Below, in pieces: positions 1-8,591 of a stretch of DNA of 64,000 nucleotides. Position numbers and translations under genes: made by a program. This DNA comes from Comamonas badia DSM 17552 (lineage in GTDB: Bacteria; Pseudomonadota; Gammaproteobacteria; Burkholderiales; Burkholderiaceae_C). The stretch lies in assembly GCF_000484635.1 (NCBI RefSeq), contig NZ_AXVM01000001.1, forward strand, positions 798,096-862,095, written 5' to 3'. Position 1 is the first letter of the stretch. Each line of letters opens with the position of its first letter. Under the pieces are notes generated by a model that saw nothing but the letters and a program-made list of their open reading frames with translations, was not told the DNA's origin and did not search any database.

Positions 1-170
1 CCGGTGACGATCATGCAGCCGATCTTCTCGTCCGCATCAAAGGCGGCCAGCGCCTCGCCCAGCTCGTTCATGAGCTGGTCGTTGAGCGCGTTGAGCTGCT
101 TGGGGCGGTTGAGCGTGATGACGCCAATTTTTTCCGCTTCGGTGCGGACGGTGATGCATTCATAGGTCAT
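1..170 (-). CDS. Enoyl-CoA hydratase/isomerase, N-terminal part only
   Basis: The first 56 codons of a crotonase-family protein run off the left edge of the window. The start ATG is at 170-168 and the peptide begins MTYECITVRTEAEKIGVITL. The NRPKQLNALN stretch is the usual N-terminal crotonase signature, where the backbone begins to shape the CoA-binding pocket. Family members hydrate or isomerise acyl-CoA thioesters; the substrate cannot be told from this fragment. It is the last gene of a minus-strand run headed by the ubiH-like gene, about 80 bases after the M61 peptidase. The catalytic part lies outside the window. Confidence 0.85.
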   Translation of the reverse strand, partial: MTYECITVRTEAEKIGVITLNRPKQLNALNDQLMNELGEALAAFDADEKIGCMIVT

Positions 171-213
171 GGGGGTACTCCTGCGTTGTATCGGCGAAAG
201 CATTTGACTATAG

Positions 214-243
214 CGGGCGGTTGGGCGGTTGGGCGGTTGGGCG
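214..243. repeat. Short tandem repeat (GGGCGGTT unit)
   Basis: An 8-base unit GGGCGGTT is repeated about three to four times in the 81-base gap between the partial enoyl-CoA hydratase and the M61 peptidase gene. It is a simple tandem array, possibly length-variable; no function is evident. Confidence 0.7.
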
Positions 244-251
244 GGGGCGGC

Positions 252-2012
252 TCAGGGCTTCCCCAGCCAGGCATCGGCCAGGCCCGCATCGCGCACGCCG
301 AGGAGCACGTTGCCGCCCACGGCATCCGCCTTGGGCAGAACCAGCGGCAGGCGCAGCAGGCGGGCATCGCGCGCCACCAGCGCGGTCATGGCGCCATCCG
401 CCACGGCGTAAAGCGGCAGGTCGTCCAGCTTTTTCAGGCGCCAGCCTTCGCTCGCCACTTCCACGCCCAGCCATTCGTCGCCCGCCATCATGCCGGCACG
501 CTCCGCGGCACCGCCCGGCAGCACGATCCTGATCTGCACGCTGGCGCCTTCCTGCACGCGCAGGCCCAGGCGCTGGGCGATTTGCGCGCTGTCGTTATTG
601 CAATCTACCCCGGTGGCTGCCAGCAGCTCGGCCAGGGGCAGCTCGCCGGTGCCATGCACCCAGGCATCCAGCTCGGCACCCCAGCCGCGGCCGGAGCACT
701 GGCGCAGCACGCGGCGGATATCCTTCTCGGTGATGGACCCGCCGCCGCTGTGCGTCCAGAGCGCGCGCATCACGCCGTCCAGCGTGCAGCGGCCCGCGCG
801 GCGCAGCGCAAGATCAAGGCACAGCGCCACCAGCGCGCCCTTGGTGTAGTAGCTCACCGTGGTGCCGGGGGTGTTCTCGTCCGGGCGGTAGTAGCGCGTC
901 CAGGCGTCAAAACTGGCTTGCGCCACGCTCTGCACCTGGCGGCCGGGGGTCTGCAGCACCTGGTTGATGGTTTTGGTGAGCAGCTTGAGGTAGGTGGTCT
1001 GGTCGATCAACCCTGCGCGGCGCAGCAGCAGATCGTCGTAGTAGCTGGTGAAGCCCTCAAAGAACCAGAGCAGCCCGGTGTAGTTTTCCTGCGTGTAATC
1101 GTAGCGCGCCAGCTCCCGCGGGCGCATGCGCTTGACGTTCCAGGCGTGAAAGTATTCATGGCTGAACAGGCCCAGCAGCGTGGTGTAGCCCTCGGGCGGC
1201 TTGGCATCCCCCAGGCGCGGCAGATCGCGCCGGCCGCAGATCAGGGCGGTGCTGCCGCGGTGCTCCAGCCCGCCGTAGCCGTCGTCGACCACGTTGAGCA
1301 GAAAGGTGTAGCGCTCAAACGGCGCCTGGCCATCGGGGCTCCAGAAGCGGATGGCTTCCTCGCAAATGCGCCGCACGTCGCGCAGCAGGCGGGCGCTGTC
1401 AAACGATGCCGCGGCGCCGCTCACCACCAGCCGGTGGGCTGTGCCGCAGGCGGTGAATGGGAAGCTCTGGAAGGCACCCAACTCCATCGGGCAGTCTGCC
1501 AGCTCGTCGTAATGCGCGGCGCGGTAGCGGCCAAAACCGTGGCGCGCGGCCTTGAGCGGCGTGAGGGCCGTGGCCAGTTGCCAATCGGGGCAGGCGGCGG
1601 GGCGCAGCACTTCGATGTCGTGCGCGCCGTCTTCCTGCCCATGCACGCGCAGGCACAGGCTGGTGGCGTTGAAAAAGCCGCGCGTAGCGTCCAGCCACGC
1701 GGTGCGCACCGAGCGGTCGCTGGCCACGATTTCATAGCGCAACACGAGCGCCGCGCCGCGCTTGCAGGCGATCTGCCACTCGCATTTGCTGATCTGCCGG
1801 ATGGCCACGGCCTTGCCACCCTGCTCGGCCCGCAGGCCGATGAGATTGCGTGCGAACTCGCGCACCAGGTAGCTGCCGGGAATCCACACCGGCAGAGAAA
1901 CGGCCTGGCGCGCCGCCGGCCGGGCGATGGTCAGCGTGAGGTGGTAGCGGTGGCTGTGCGGGTCGGGCGCCGCGACACGGAAATGGATGGGCGATGCGGA
2001 TTCAGAGGGCAT
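252..2012 (-). CDS. M61 family metallopeptidase with C-terminal PDZ domain
   Basis: A 586-residue protein of the M61 (glycyl aminopeptidase-like) family. The zinc-binding motif HEYFH is at residues 285-289, followed by WNVKRMRP, and the family motif GGLEHRGS is at 247-254. The N-terminal 200 residues match the beta-rich M61 N domain, and roughly residues 480-560 look like a PDZ domain (GGAAERAGMMAGDEWLGVE). No signal peptide is visible, so it is probably cytosolic. It lies downstream of dsbC on the same strand; a copy of palindromic repeat family A sits in the 107-base gap between them. The natural substrate of these enzymes is poorly known. Confidence 0.88.
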   Translation of the reverse strand: MPSESASPIHFRVAAPDPHSHRYHLTLTIARPAARQAVSLPVWIPGSYLVREFARNLIGLRAEQGGKAVAIRQISKCEWQIACKRGAALVLRYEIVASDRSVRTAWLDATRGFFNATSLCLRVHGQEDGAHDIEVLRPAACPDWQLATALTPLKAARHGFGRYRAAHYDELADCPMELGAFQSFPFTACGTAHRLVVSGAAASFDSARLLRDVRRICEEAIRFWSPDGQAPFERYTFLLNVVDDGYGGLEHRGSTALICGRRDLPRLGDAKPPEGYTTLLGLFSHEYFHAWNVKRMRPRELARYDYTQENYTGLLWFFEGFTSYYDDLLLRRAGLIDQTTYLKLLTKTINQVLQTPGRQVQSVAQASFDAWTRYYRPDENTPGTTVSYYTKGALVALCLDLALRRAGRCTLDGVMRALWTHSGGGSITEKDIRRVLRQCSGRGWGAELDAWVHGTGELPLAELLAATGVDCNNDSAQIAQRLGLRVQEGASVQIRIVLPGGAAERAGMMAGDEWLGVEVASEGWRLKKLDDLPLYAVADGAMTALVARDARLLRLPLVLPKADAVGGNVLLGVRDAGLADAWLGKP

Positions 2013-2065
2013 GCCCCATTACACCAGAGCCGGCGATCGGCCGTCTCCCACCGGGTTCAAGTGCC

Positions 2066-2112
2066 AAATCAAACGCCAGCGCTTATCCAGCAAGCGCTGA
2101 CAGCTCACAAAA
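2066..2112 (+). repeat. Palindromic repeat family A, copy A1 (intergenic)
   Basis: AT-rich flanks surround the core AGCGCTTATCCAGCAAGCGCT, which pairs as an 8-base stem around a short loop, followed by GACAGCT. The same layout recurs at nine other places in this window. It lies between dsbC and the M61 gene, just downstream of the dsbC stop. Confidence 0.85.
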
Positions 2113-2119
2113 CAATGAA

Positions 2120-2848
2120 CTATTTTTTGGCAACGGCCAGTTCATTCATCCTGCGCTCCACCTCGGCCGCCGCAATCGCGCCCGGCACGCGCGAGCCATC
2201 GGTGAAGATCAGCGTCGGCGTGCCGGTGATCTTGTATTTGCGTCCCAGCTGCAGGTTGCGCTCCAGCGCCTTCATGTCGCAACTGGCCGTCGCGGGCGTC
2301 ACATCCCTGAGCATGTGGTCCTGCCAGGCGGCGGCGCGGTCCTTGGCACACCAGATGTTGCGCGACTTCTCTGCAGAATCCGGACTCAGGATGGGGTAGA
2401 GGAAGACGTGCATGGTGACGTTGTCCACCTTCTGCATGTCTTTTTCGAAGCGCTTGCAATAGCCGCAATTCGGGTCCTCGAAGACGACCAGCTGGCGCTC
2501 ACCCTTGCCGTGCACCACCTTGAAGGCATCGTCGAGCGGCAGCGACTTGAAATCGATGGCCGTGAGCTTGTTCACGCGATCCTCGGTCAGGTTGCGCCGC
2601 GCCTTGGTGTCTATGAGCTCGCCCTGGATGAGGTAGTTGCCGCCGGCGTCGGTGTAGTAAAGATCAGTGCCTATGCGCACCTCATAGAGCCCCTGCATCG
2701 GGGTGGCGCTCACTTCGTCGATCTGCGCCAGCTGCGGGATGCGTTCGGCCAGCGCCTTGCGGATCTGCGCCTCCTGCGCGTTCGCCGCCTGGGCGCCCAG
2801 CAGCAGGACGGCGCACGCCAGAGAAAGGAATCGAAGAAAAGGTTTCAT
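2120..2848 (-). CDS. dsbC: Periplasmic thiol:disulfide isomerase DsbC
   Basis: A 242-residue DsbC-type protein. A signal peptide (MKPFLRFLSLACAVLLLGAQ, cleavage after about AANA at residue 24) precedes the N-terminal dimerisation domain and a thioredoxin-fold domain with the active site CGYC at 128-131. The cis-proline loop TGTPTL lies near residue 213. Extra cysteines (WCAKD and ATASCD) fit the second, structural disulfide of DsbC. It isomerises wrong disulfides in the periplasm and is kept reduced by DsbD, which is not in this window. It starts 37 bases after the ubiH-like gene and is probably in the same transcript. Confidence 0.93.
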   Translation of the reverse strand: MKPFLRFLSLACAVLLLGAQAANAQEAQIRKALAERIPQLAQIDEVSATPMQGLYEVRIGTDLYYTDAGGNYLIQGELIDTKARRNLTEDRVNKLTAIDFKSLPLDDAFKVVHGKGERQLVVFEDPNCGYCKRFEKDMQKVDNVTMHVFLYPILSPDSAEKSRNIWCAKDRAAAWQDHMLRDVTPATASCDMKALERNLQLGRKYKITGTPTLIFTDGSRVPGAIAAAEVERRMNELAVAKK

Positions 2849-2885
2849 GGTTGTTCAGCAGGGCCGCGGCCCGGTTGGAAAAAAA

Positions 2886-4010
2886 TCAGGCCACGCCCAT
2901 GGCGTGGCGGCTCACCCAGCCCTTGAGCGGCACCAGGCGATCAAACGCATTCATGCCGTGCGCGCGCAGCGGCTTCAAGGCCGCGTCGCCGCGCGTGAAC
3001 AGCTGCTGCAGCCCGTCCATGGCCAGCATGGCAGTGGCCACTTCGGTCTTGCGCGCGCGCTCGTAGCGGCGCAGCAGGCGCTGGTCCGACAGGGCCCGCC
3101 AGCCCTCACGCCCGCCCAGCACCTGCGCCAGGGCGGCCGCATCGGCAAGGCCCAGATTCAGGCCCTGCCCCGCCAGCGGATGCACCGCATGCGCGGCGTC
3201 CCCGGCGAGTACCCAGGATTGCCCTGGCACCCCCGCGACCGCGCCGCACCAGCGCCGGGCGCGCGCCTGCACCAGCGGCCAGGCGGCACGCGGCGCGGTC
3301 ACCGTGAGTGCTCCGAGAGCGCCGCGGCTGGCTTCGCGCAGCGCGGCAGCCAGCCCAGCCTCATCCGCCTGCAGCCAATGTTGTGATTGTCCATGGGCAA
3401 CAGACCACACCACGGCCACCGAGTTCCCGCCTTCGCCATCCAGGGGAAGAAAAGCGAGGATGCCGCCGTCCGCCGCGAACCACTGGCGCGCCACCGCGCC
3501 GTGCGCGTGCTCGCACTGCAAACGCGTGGCGATCGCGTCCTGCGCATAGGGAGTCAGGTCAAATTCCACGCCCCATTCAGCGCGGGTGCGGCTGGCGCGG
3601 CCTTCGCACACCACGGCAAGCGGTGCCGGCACCGGCTGCGCCACCCTCTCCACCAGGGGTTGAAAGCCGATCGCGTCCTGCAGCCGCTGCTCCAGCGCCG
3701 GCACATCGACCACCCAGGCAAGCGCCGGCACGCGCTCGGCCACCGCATCAAACTCGACCGCCCCGCCCGCCTCGGCCCAGACCTGCATCCGCCGCACGGC
3801 GGTGGCGTGCTGCGCATCGGGCCAGGCGCGCACGGATTCCAGCAGGCCGCGCGAGGCGGCATTGAGCGCATAGGCGCGCACATCCGCCTGCCCGCTGGGG
3901 ACGGGCGGCGCCACCAGCGCCACGCGCAGCCCTGCGCGCGCCAGCAGCAGCGCCGCCGTGCGCCCGACGACGCCCGCGCCGCGGATGCAAATATCAAATG
4001 CCTGGCCCAT
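2886..4010 (-). CDS. UbiH/UbiF/VisC-family FAD-dependent hydroxylase
   Basis: A 374-residue flavoprotein monooxygenase. The FAD-binding GxGxxG motif is at residues 11-16 (GAGVVG), and the second FAD motif GDAAHAVHPLAGQGLN is in the C-terminal part. This subgroup hydroxylates the ring of ubiquinone precursors with O2 and NAD(P)H. Which carbon it acts on cannot be read from sequence. The ATG at 4010 begins MGQAFDIC. A much longer reading frame continues upstream only because the opposite strand's MOSC, HDOD and ychF genes leave it open. It heads the run ubiH-dsbC-M61 and is divergent from the MOSC gene with a 51-base gap. Confidence 0.85.
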   Translation of the reverse strand: MGQAFDICIRGAGVVGRTAALLLARAGLRVALVAPPVPSGQADVRAYALNAASRGLLESVRAWPDAQHATAVRRMQVWAEAGGAVEFDAVAERVPALAWVVDVPALEQRLQDAIGFQPLVERVAQPVPAPLAVVCEGRASRTRAEWGVEFDLTPYAQDAIATRLQCEHAHGAVARQWFAADGGILAFLPLDGEGGNSVAVVWSVAHGQSQHWLQADEAGLAAALREASRGALGALTVTAPRAAWPLVQARARRWCGAVAGVPGQSWVLAGDAAHAVHPLAGQGLNLGLADAAALAQVLGGREGWRALSDQRLLRRYERARKTEVATAMLAMDGLQQLFTRGDAALKPLRAHGMNAFDRLVPLKGWVSRHAMGVA

Positions 4011-4061
4011 GCCCGGATTGTAGGAGGCGCACAATGGCGCGCTTTGCCCTCTTCCAGTGCC

Positions 4062-4931
4062 ATGCCCAGCCTTGACGAACCGCTGTCCGCCCGCATCGCC
4101 CGCCTGTTTGCCTACCCGGTCAAATCCTGCGCCGGCGTGGAGCTGCATGAGGCACTGCTGACCGAGACCGGCCTGGACCTGGATCGCTCCTGGATGGTGG
4201 TGGATGCCGAGGGCGTGTTCCTGACCCAGCGCGAATGGCCGCGCATGGCGCTGGTGCAGCCGCGGATCAAGAGCACCGAAGTGGTGCTGCGCGCGCCCGG
4301 CATGCTGGCGCTGCACCTGCCCACCGACCAGGCCGCCGGCCGCACCCGGGTGCGCGTCTGGCAAGACACCGTGGACGCCTGGGACATGGGCGACGTGGCG
4401 GCGCAGTGGTTCAGCGATTTCCTCGGCCGGAGCGGGCTGCGGCTGGCACGCTTCGATCCCGAGGTGCGGCGCCTGTCCGACCTCGCCTGGACGCAAGGCG
4501 TGGAAGCCGTCAACCAGTTCGTCGATGGCTACCCGCTGCTCGTCACCAGCGAGGCATCGCTGGCCGAACTCAACCAGCGCCTGGCGCAGGCGGGACACGC
4601 GGCGATCGGCATCGAGCGGCTGCGGCCGAACATCGTGCTGTCCGGCATCGAGGCGCACGACGAAGACCGCTTCAGCGAAATCCGCATCGCCAGCGGCGAT
4701 GGCCAGGTGCGGCTGCAGCCCGTCAAGCCCTGTGCGCGCTGCCCCATCCCGAACATCGACCCCGCGACCGCCGAGCGCAGCCCCGAAGTGCTGGCCACGC
4801 TCAGCCGCTACCGCGCCGATCCGCGCCTGGAGAACAAGCCCACCTTCGGCATGAACGCCATCATCCACGGCGGCATCGGCCATCGGCTGCGCACCGGCGA
4901 CGGCGTGGAGGCGGACTGGAATTTCGGCTGA
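4062..4931 (+). CDS. MOSC domain-containing protein (YcbX-like)
   Basis: A 289-residue protein with an N-terminal MOSC beta-barrel domain (residues about 5-125, starting RIARLFAYPVKSCAGVE) and a MOSC domain from about 130 to 285. The conserved cysteine region reads PVKPCARCPIPNIDP. MOSC proteins are related to molybdenum cofactor sulfurase and carry sulfur or Mo-cofactor-linked redox functions, such as reduction of N-hydroxylated compounds. No ferredoxin domain is attached, unlike E. coli YcbX. The start at 4062 (MPSLDEPLSARI) is divergent from the ubiH-like gene. Confidence 0.85.
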   Translation: MPSLDEPLSARIARLFAYPVKSCAGVELHEALLTETGLDLDRSWMVVDAEGVFLTQREWPRMALVQPRIKSTEVVLRAPGMLALHLPTDQAAGRTRVRVWQDTVDAWDMGDVAAQWFSDFLGRSGLRLARFDPEVRRLSDLAWTQGVEAVNQFVDGYPLLVTSEASLAELNQRLAQAGHAAIGIERLRPNIVLSGIEAHDEDRFSEIRIASGDGQVRLQPVKPCARCPIPNIDPATAERSPEVLATLSRYRADPRLENKPTFGMNAIIHGGIGHRLRTGDGVEADWNFG

Positions 4932-5036
4932 AGGCCGCGCCGCCCGGCACGGCAAACGTGGCTCCATTGCAGGCACGATCCGCCCACACGCCTGCCATGC
5001 CAGACACCGCGCCCGCACCTGACACCAATCAGCGCC

Positions 5037-5768
5037 ATGTTCCAGACCCTGGGGCGCATGCTGTGCTCCTACTATTTCGCCGCAGAGGCGGCGCAGGTGC
5101 GCGCGCTGCTTTCCAATGGCGCCAACGAGGAAGCAGCCGCCATGCAGGTGCTGGGGCTGACGCTGGAAGACTTGGGCGTGGGCGTGGCGCGCGCCTGGGG
5201 TTTGCCGGAAGGCCTGCAGCGCAGCATGCGCACGCCCCTGGGGGCGCCGCCCATGCGCGCGCCCCAGCAGGGGGACGAGCAGTTGCGCTGGATCGGCCGC
5301 GCTGCCAACGAGGTCGCCGCAGCGATGCTGCAGAACGCACCGGACAGGCTCACCGCGTGCCTGCGGCAACTGGCGGACAACTGGCGCCGCACGCTGCAGA
5401 TCACGCCCGAACTGTTCGCTGAAGCCGTGCAGCGCGCACGCCGGCAACTCGTGGATATTGCCAGCGCGCTGGAGCTGTGCGTCGCCGCTGGAAGCGCCGC
5501 GGAACGCCTGCAACCGCCGGCACCGACACTGGAAGCGCCGCTTCAGCCTGACCCCATCACCGCCCACGCACTGCACACGCAAGCCACGGCCATCGCGGCA
5601 GGCGACCTGTCTCCGGTCGGGGCGCTGGCCACGCAGCAGGCGGCACAGGTGCTGGCGGCAGGCATCCAGGACATCGCGGATGCGCTGGCGGTGGACGAAA
5701 AGCTGCTCGGCATGCTGCGCACCCTGCGCAACCAGGCCATCATGGCCTTTCGCCAGCGTGGGGGCTGA
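5037..5768 (+). pseudogene. 5'-truncated HDOD-domain protein remnant
   Basis: The 243-residue reading frame opens with MFQTLGRMLCSYYFAAEAAQ and continues to EDLGVGVARAWGLPEGLQ. These two stretches resemble the second half of an HDOD domain, not its beginning. The conserved N-terminal half of the domain, and any kinase domain as in larger relatives, is absent upstream. The 105 bases between the MOSC stop and this ATG are open in the same frame but show no HDOD similarity. No good ribosome binding site precedes the ATG. It may be a decayed 3' fragment, or a short protein kept for its C-terminal helices; the first seems likelier. Confidence 0.5.
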
Positions 5769-5868
5769 AACAGCCCCTTGGGCGCGCCGCCTAAAATCGA
5801 GGAATTTCCTGCACACAACCCAAGTGGTGCAGGACATCCCGAACCCCCGAATCTGAAAGAAACCCGCC

Positions 5869-6963
5869 ATGAGCCTCAAATGCGGCATCGTGGGGCTGCC
5901 CAACGTCGGCAAGTCCACGCTCTTCAACGCCCTCACAAAAGCCGGCATCGCCGCCGAAAATTATCCTTTTTGCACCATCGAGCCCAATACCGGCGTGGTG
6001 GAAGTACCCGACCCGCGCCTGAAGGACCTGGCCGCCATCGTCACGCCCGAGCGCATCGTGCCCGCCATCGTCGAATTCGTCGATATTGCAGGCCTCGTGG
6101 CGGGCGCCAGCAAGGGCGAAGGCCTGGGCAACCAGTTCCTCGCGCACATCCGCGAGACCGACGCCATCGTCAACGTCGTGCGCTGCTTTGAAGACCCGAA
6201 CGTGGTGCATGTGTCGGGCAAGGTGGACCCGATCGCCGACATCGAAGTCATCCAGACCGAACTGTGCCTGGCCGACCTGGCCACCGTGGAAAAGGCGCTC
6301 AACCGCTACAGCAAGGCCGCCAAGAGCGGCAACGACAAGGAGGCCGCCAAGCTCGTCGCCCTGCTCACCCCGGTGCAGGCTGCGCTCAACGAAGGCAAGC
6401 CCGCGCGCAGCGTGCCGGTGAGCAAGGAAGATGCCCCGCTGCTCAAACCCTTCTGCCTGATCACCGCCAAGCCCGCCATGTTCGTCGGCAATGTGGCCGA
6501 AGACGGCTTTGAAGCCAACCCGCTGCTGGCAAAACTACAGGAATATGCCGCCGCGCAGCACGCCCCCGTGGTCGCCATCTGCGCCAAGATAGAAGCCGAA
6601 ATGGCGGAAATGACAGACGAAGACCGCACGATGTTCCTCGAAGAAATGGGCCTGCACGAGCCCGGCCTGAACCGCCTGATCCGCGCCGGCTACGAACTGC
6701 TGGGCCTGCAAACCTATTTCACCGCCGGCGTCAAGGAAGTGCGCGCCTGGACCATCCACCAGGGCGACACCGCTCCGCAGGCCGCCGGCGTGATCCACGG
6801 CGACTTCGAGCGCGGCTTCATCCGCGCGCAGACCATTGCGTTTGACGATTTCCTCCAGTTCAAGGGTGAACAGGGCGCAAAAGAAGCCGGCAAGATGCGT
6901 GCAGAAGGCAAGGAATACGTTGTAAAAGACGGCGATGTGATGAATTTTTTGTTCAACGTCTGA
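5869..6963 (+). CDS. ychF: Redox-regulated ATPase YchF (Obg-family, OLA1)
   Basis: A 364-residue protein of the usual YchF length. The P-loop GLPNVGKS is at residues 9-16, and the switch region [20 protein letters not shown] is textbook. A coiled-coil insert follows around 130-190. The C-terminal TGS domain ends [16 protein letters not shown]. YchF binds ribosomes and hydrolyses ATP rather than GTP. It sits alone on the plus strand with about 100 bases upstream; a purine stretch (GAAAGAAA) lies ahead of the ATG. No intrinsic terminator is obvious after it. Confidence 0.96.
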   Translation: MSLKCGIVGLPNVGKSTLFNALTKAGIAAENYPFCTIEPNTGVVEVPDPRLKDLAAIVTPERIVPAIVEFVDIAGLVAGASKGEGLGNQFLAHIRETDAIVNVVRCFEDPNVVHVSGKVDPIADIEVIQTELCLADLATVEKALNRYSKAAKSGNDKEAAKLVALLTPVQAALNEGKPARSVPVSKEDAPLLKPFCLITAKPAMFVGNVAEDGFEANPLLAKLQEYAAAQHAPVVAICAKIEAEMAEMTDEDRTMFLEEMGLHEPGLNRLIRAGYELLGLQTYFTAGVKEVRAWTIHQGDTAPQAAGVIHGDFERGFIRAQTIAFDDFLQFKGEQGAKEAGKMRAEGKEYVVKDGDVMNFLFNV

Positions 6964-7059
6964 TCAACGCCTGACGATTTTTGCAGCATCTTGGCGGTGC
7001 TCAGTAGCGCTTGGTGGACGGTTTGACCCGTTTTGAAACCAATGGGCTGTAGAAACATT

Positions 7060-7113
7060 ACGGTCCGCTGGCCGTCCTCGCCGGCCCTCGGGCAGGTAGG
7101 GGTCAATCAGCGC
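7060..7113 (-). mobile_element. Remnant of an IS5-type transposase gene (N-terminal fragment)
   Basis: Read on the minus strand from 7113, an 18-codon stretch gives ALIDPYLPEGRRGRPADR. This resembles the N-terminal signature of IS5-family transposases (LI-PYLPP-GRRGRP type). The frame is then lost, and neither inverted ends nor the DDE catalytic part are present. It lies in the 190-base gap between ychF and alkB. The remaining bases of that gap show nothing recognisable. Confidence 0.42.
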
Positions 7114-7153
7114 GACAGGATCACCCCAGGGGAAGAGCAGGCTCCATTGCCGT

Positions 7154-7807
7154 TCAGCCCGCCTTGCGGAACGTGAAATTGATCCGCTCGCTGCCCGTCA
7201 GCGCGTGGCTGCCCTCCCGGATCGGCGCGATGCCGTGGTAGCGCATGCGGTCCACCCCGCCCCAGACCGCCACGTCGCCATGGAACAGCGCCATGCGCTG
7301 CGTGCCACCCGCGCGCTGCAGGCCGCCCCACAGGAATACGGCCGAAACGCCCAGCGATACGGAAACGATGGGCTGCGAAAAATCGCGTTCGTTCCTGTCC
7401 TGGTGCAGCGTCAGGCGGCTGCCGGGGCGGTAGCGGTTGATGAGGCAGGCATCGGGCGCAAAGCCGGCAAAACCCGCCGCGGCCGCGGCTTCGGTGGCCA
7501 GGCGCATGAACACGGCAGGCATCGCCGGCCAGGGCAGGCCAGAGTCCGGATCGTCGCTGCGGTAGCGGTAGCCCGCGCGGCTGCTGGTCCAGCCCAGCGG
7601 CCCGCAATTGGTCAACGGCACCGACATGGTCTGCCCGCCCGGCGTGACCATGTGGCGAAACGGTGCCTGCGTCAGGACCTGCTGCAACCGCGGCCAAAGC
7701 TCGTCGATGAAGGTCAACGCAAAGCCCCGCAGCACCACCGACTGCGGGCCCAGCGACATGCGCTCGCCCGCCAGCGGTAGCTCATCGGCAAACAGGTCGC
7801 CCGTCAT
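7154..7807 (-). CDS. alkB: AlkB-like 2-oxoglutarate/Fe(II) dioxygenase (DNA repair)
   Basis: A 217-residue AlkB homologue. The iron ligands are H135-x-D137 (in LTLHQDRNERDFSQ) and H191 (RYHGI); the 2-oxoglutarate-binding arginines are in ERINFTFRKAG at the C-terminus. The enzyme oxidatively removes 1-methyladenine and 3-methylcytosine from DNA. I place the start at 7807 (MTGDLFADELPL). A start 39 bases further upstream is in frame, but its extra 13 residues are coded by repeat family A copy A2, so they are probably not part of the protein. No other SOS or adaptive-response gene is adjacent. Confidence 0.92.
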   Translation of the reverse strand: MTGDLFADELPLAGERMSLGPQSVVLRGFALTFIDELWPRLQQVLTQAPFRHMVTPGGQTMSVPLTNCGPLGWTSSRAGYRYRSDDPDSGLPWPAMPAVFMRLATEAAAAAGFAGFAPDACLINRYRPGSRLTLHQDRNERDFSQPIVSVSLGVSAVFLWGGLQRAGGTQRMALFHGDVAVWGGVDRMRYHGIAPIREGSHALTGSERINFTFRKAG

Positions 7808-7814
7808 GGATTTT

Positions 7815-7866
7815 GATGAAATCAGGCGCAATCGCTTGTCAGCCAAGCGCGGGCAGCTATGGATTC
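7815..7866 (+). repeat. Palindromic repeat family A, copy A2 (intergenic)
   Basis: Reads ATCAGGCGCAATCGCTTG, then a short loop, CCAAGCGCGGGCAGCTAT and AT-rich flank. It fills most of the gap between alkB and livF and creates a spurious in-frame extension of alkB. Confidence 0.82.
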
Positions 7867-7874
7867 AGGAGATT

Positions 7875-8591
7875 TCAAACACCCAGGTATTCCGGCAATG
7901 TCGTGTCTTCTAGCATGGCTTCCGCGTCACCCTGCAGCACCACCTGGCCTTTCTGCAGCACCAGCGCGCGGTTGCTGCGGCTCAGGACCCGGTGCCAGTC
8001 GCGGTCGACGATCAGCACCGCCATGCCGGCGCGCTTGATCTCGTCAATCACGCGCCAGATTTCGTGCACGATGAGCGGCGCCAGGCCTTCGGTGGCCTCG
8101 TCCAGGATCACCAGTTCCGGGTGCGTCATCAGCGCCCGGCCAATCGAAAGCATCTGCTGCTCGCCGCCCGAGAGCAGCGCACCGAGCTGATCGATACGCT
8201 CCGAGAGGCGCGGGAAGGTCTGCAGCACGCGATCCATGCTCCAGTCGGCGCGGCCGTCGCGCCCGGGGCGCTCGGCCATGATGAGGTTCTCGCGCACCGT
8301 GAGGTTGCCGAACACGCCGCGCCCTTCGGGCACGTAGGCTACGCCCAGGCGCGCCACCTCGTGCGGTTTGGCGCGCGAGATGTCCTGGCCGAACAGGCGG
8401 ATGCTGCCCTCGCGCTGCACCACATGGCCCAGCAGCGAGCGGATCAGCGTGCTCTTGCCCATGCCGTTGCGCCCCAGCAGGCCCACCGTCTCGCCCTGGC
8501 GGATTTCCAGATCGACGCCATGCAGCACATGGCTGCTGCCGTACCAGGCGTGCAGGCCCTGCGCCTGCAGCATTACGTTGGCATCGGTCAT
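7875..8591 (-). CDS. Branched-chain/aromatic-type ABC transporter ATP-binding protein (LivF-like)
   Basis: A 238-residue ABC ATPase. Walker A GRNGMGKST is at residues 40-48; the signature LSGGEQQML and Walker B LVILDEAT follow. The region after Walker B reads LIVDRDWHRVL, a form often seen in LivF proteins encoded beside aromatic-degradation genes. Its ATG overlaps the livG-like stop by four bases (ATGA). It closes a five-gene importer run (SBP-LivH-LivM-LivG-LivF) directly downstream of the benzoate activation genes, so benzoate or a related aromatic acid is the likely cargo (inference from context). Confidence 0.9.
   Translation of the reverse strand: MTDANVMLQAQGLHAWYGSSHVLHGVDLEIRQGETVGLLGRNGMGKSTLIRSLLGHVVQREGSIRLFGQDISRAKPHEVARLGVAYVPEGRGVFGNLTVRENLIMAERPGRDGRADWSMDRVLQTFPRLSERIDQLGALLSGGEQQMLSIGRALMTHPELVILDEATEGLAPLIVHEIWRVIDEIKRAGMAVLIVDRDWHRVLSRSNRALVLQKGQVVLQGDAEAMLEDTTLPEYLGV

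Noticed and set aside
186..2399. Long plus-strand reading frame of 737 codons opposite the M61 and dsbC genes
   Set aside because: It is a shadow of two well-supported minus-strand genes in GC-rich DNA; the peptide is Ala/His/Arg/Gln-rich with no recognisable domain.
4011..5948. N-terminal extension of the ubiH-like frame to 1020 codons
   Set aside because: The extra 646 residues are antisense to MOSC, HDOD and ychF and have no family similarity; the natural FAD-binding start is at 4010.
6964..7153. A minus-strand gene covering the ychF-alkB gap (frame 6714-7106)
   Set aside because: The frame runs antisense into ychF and has no family similarity; only the short transposase-like fragment in another frame is recognisable.
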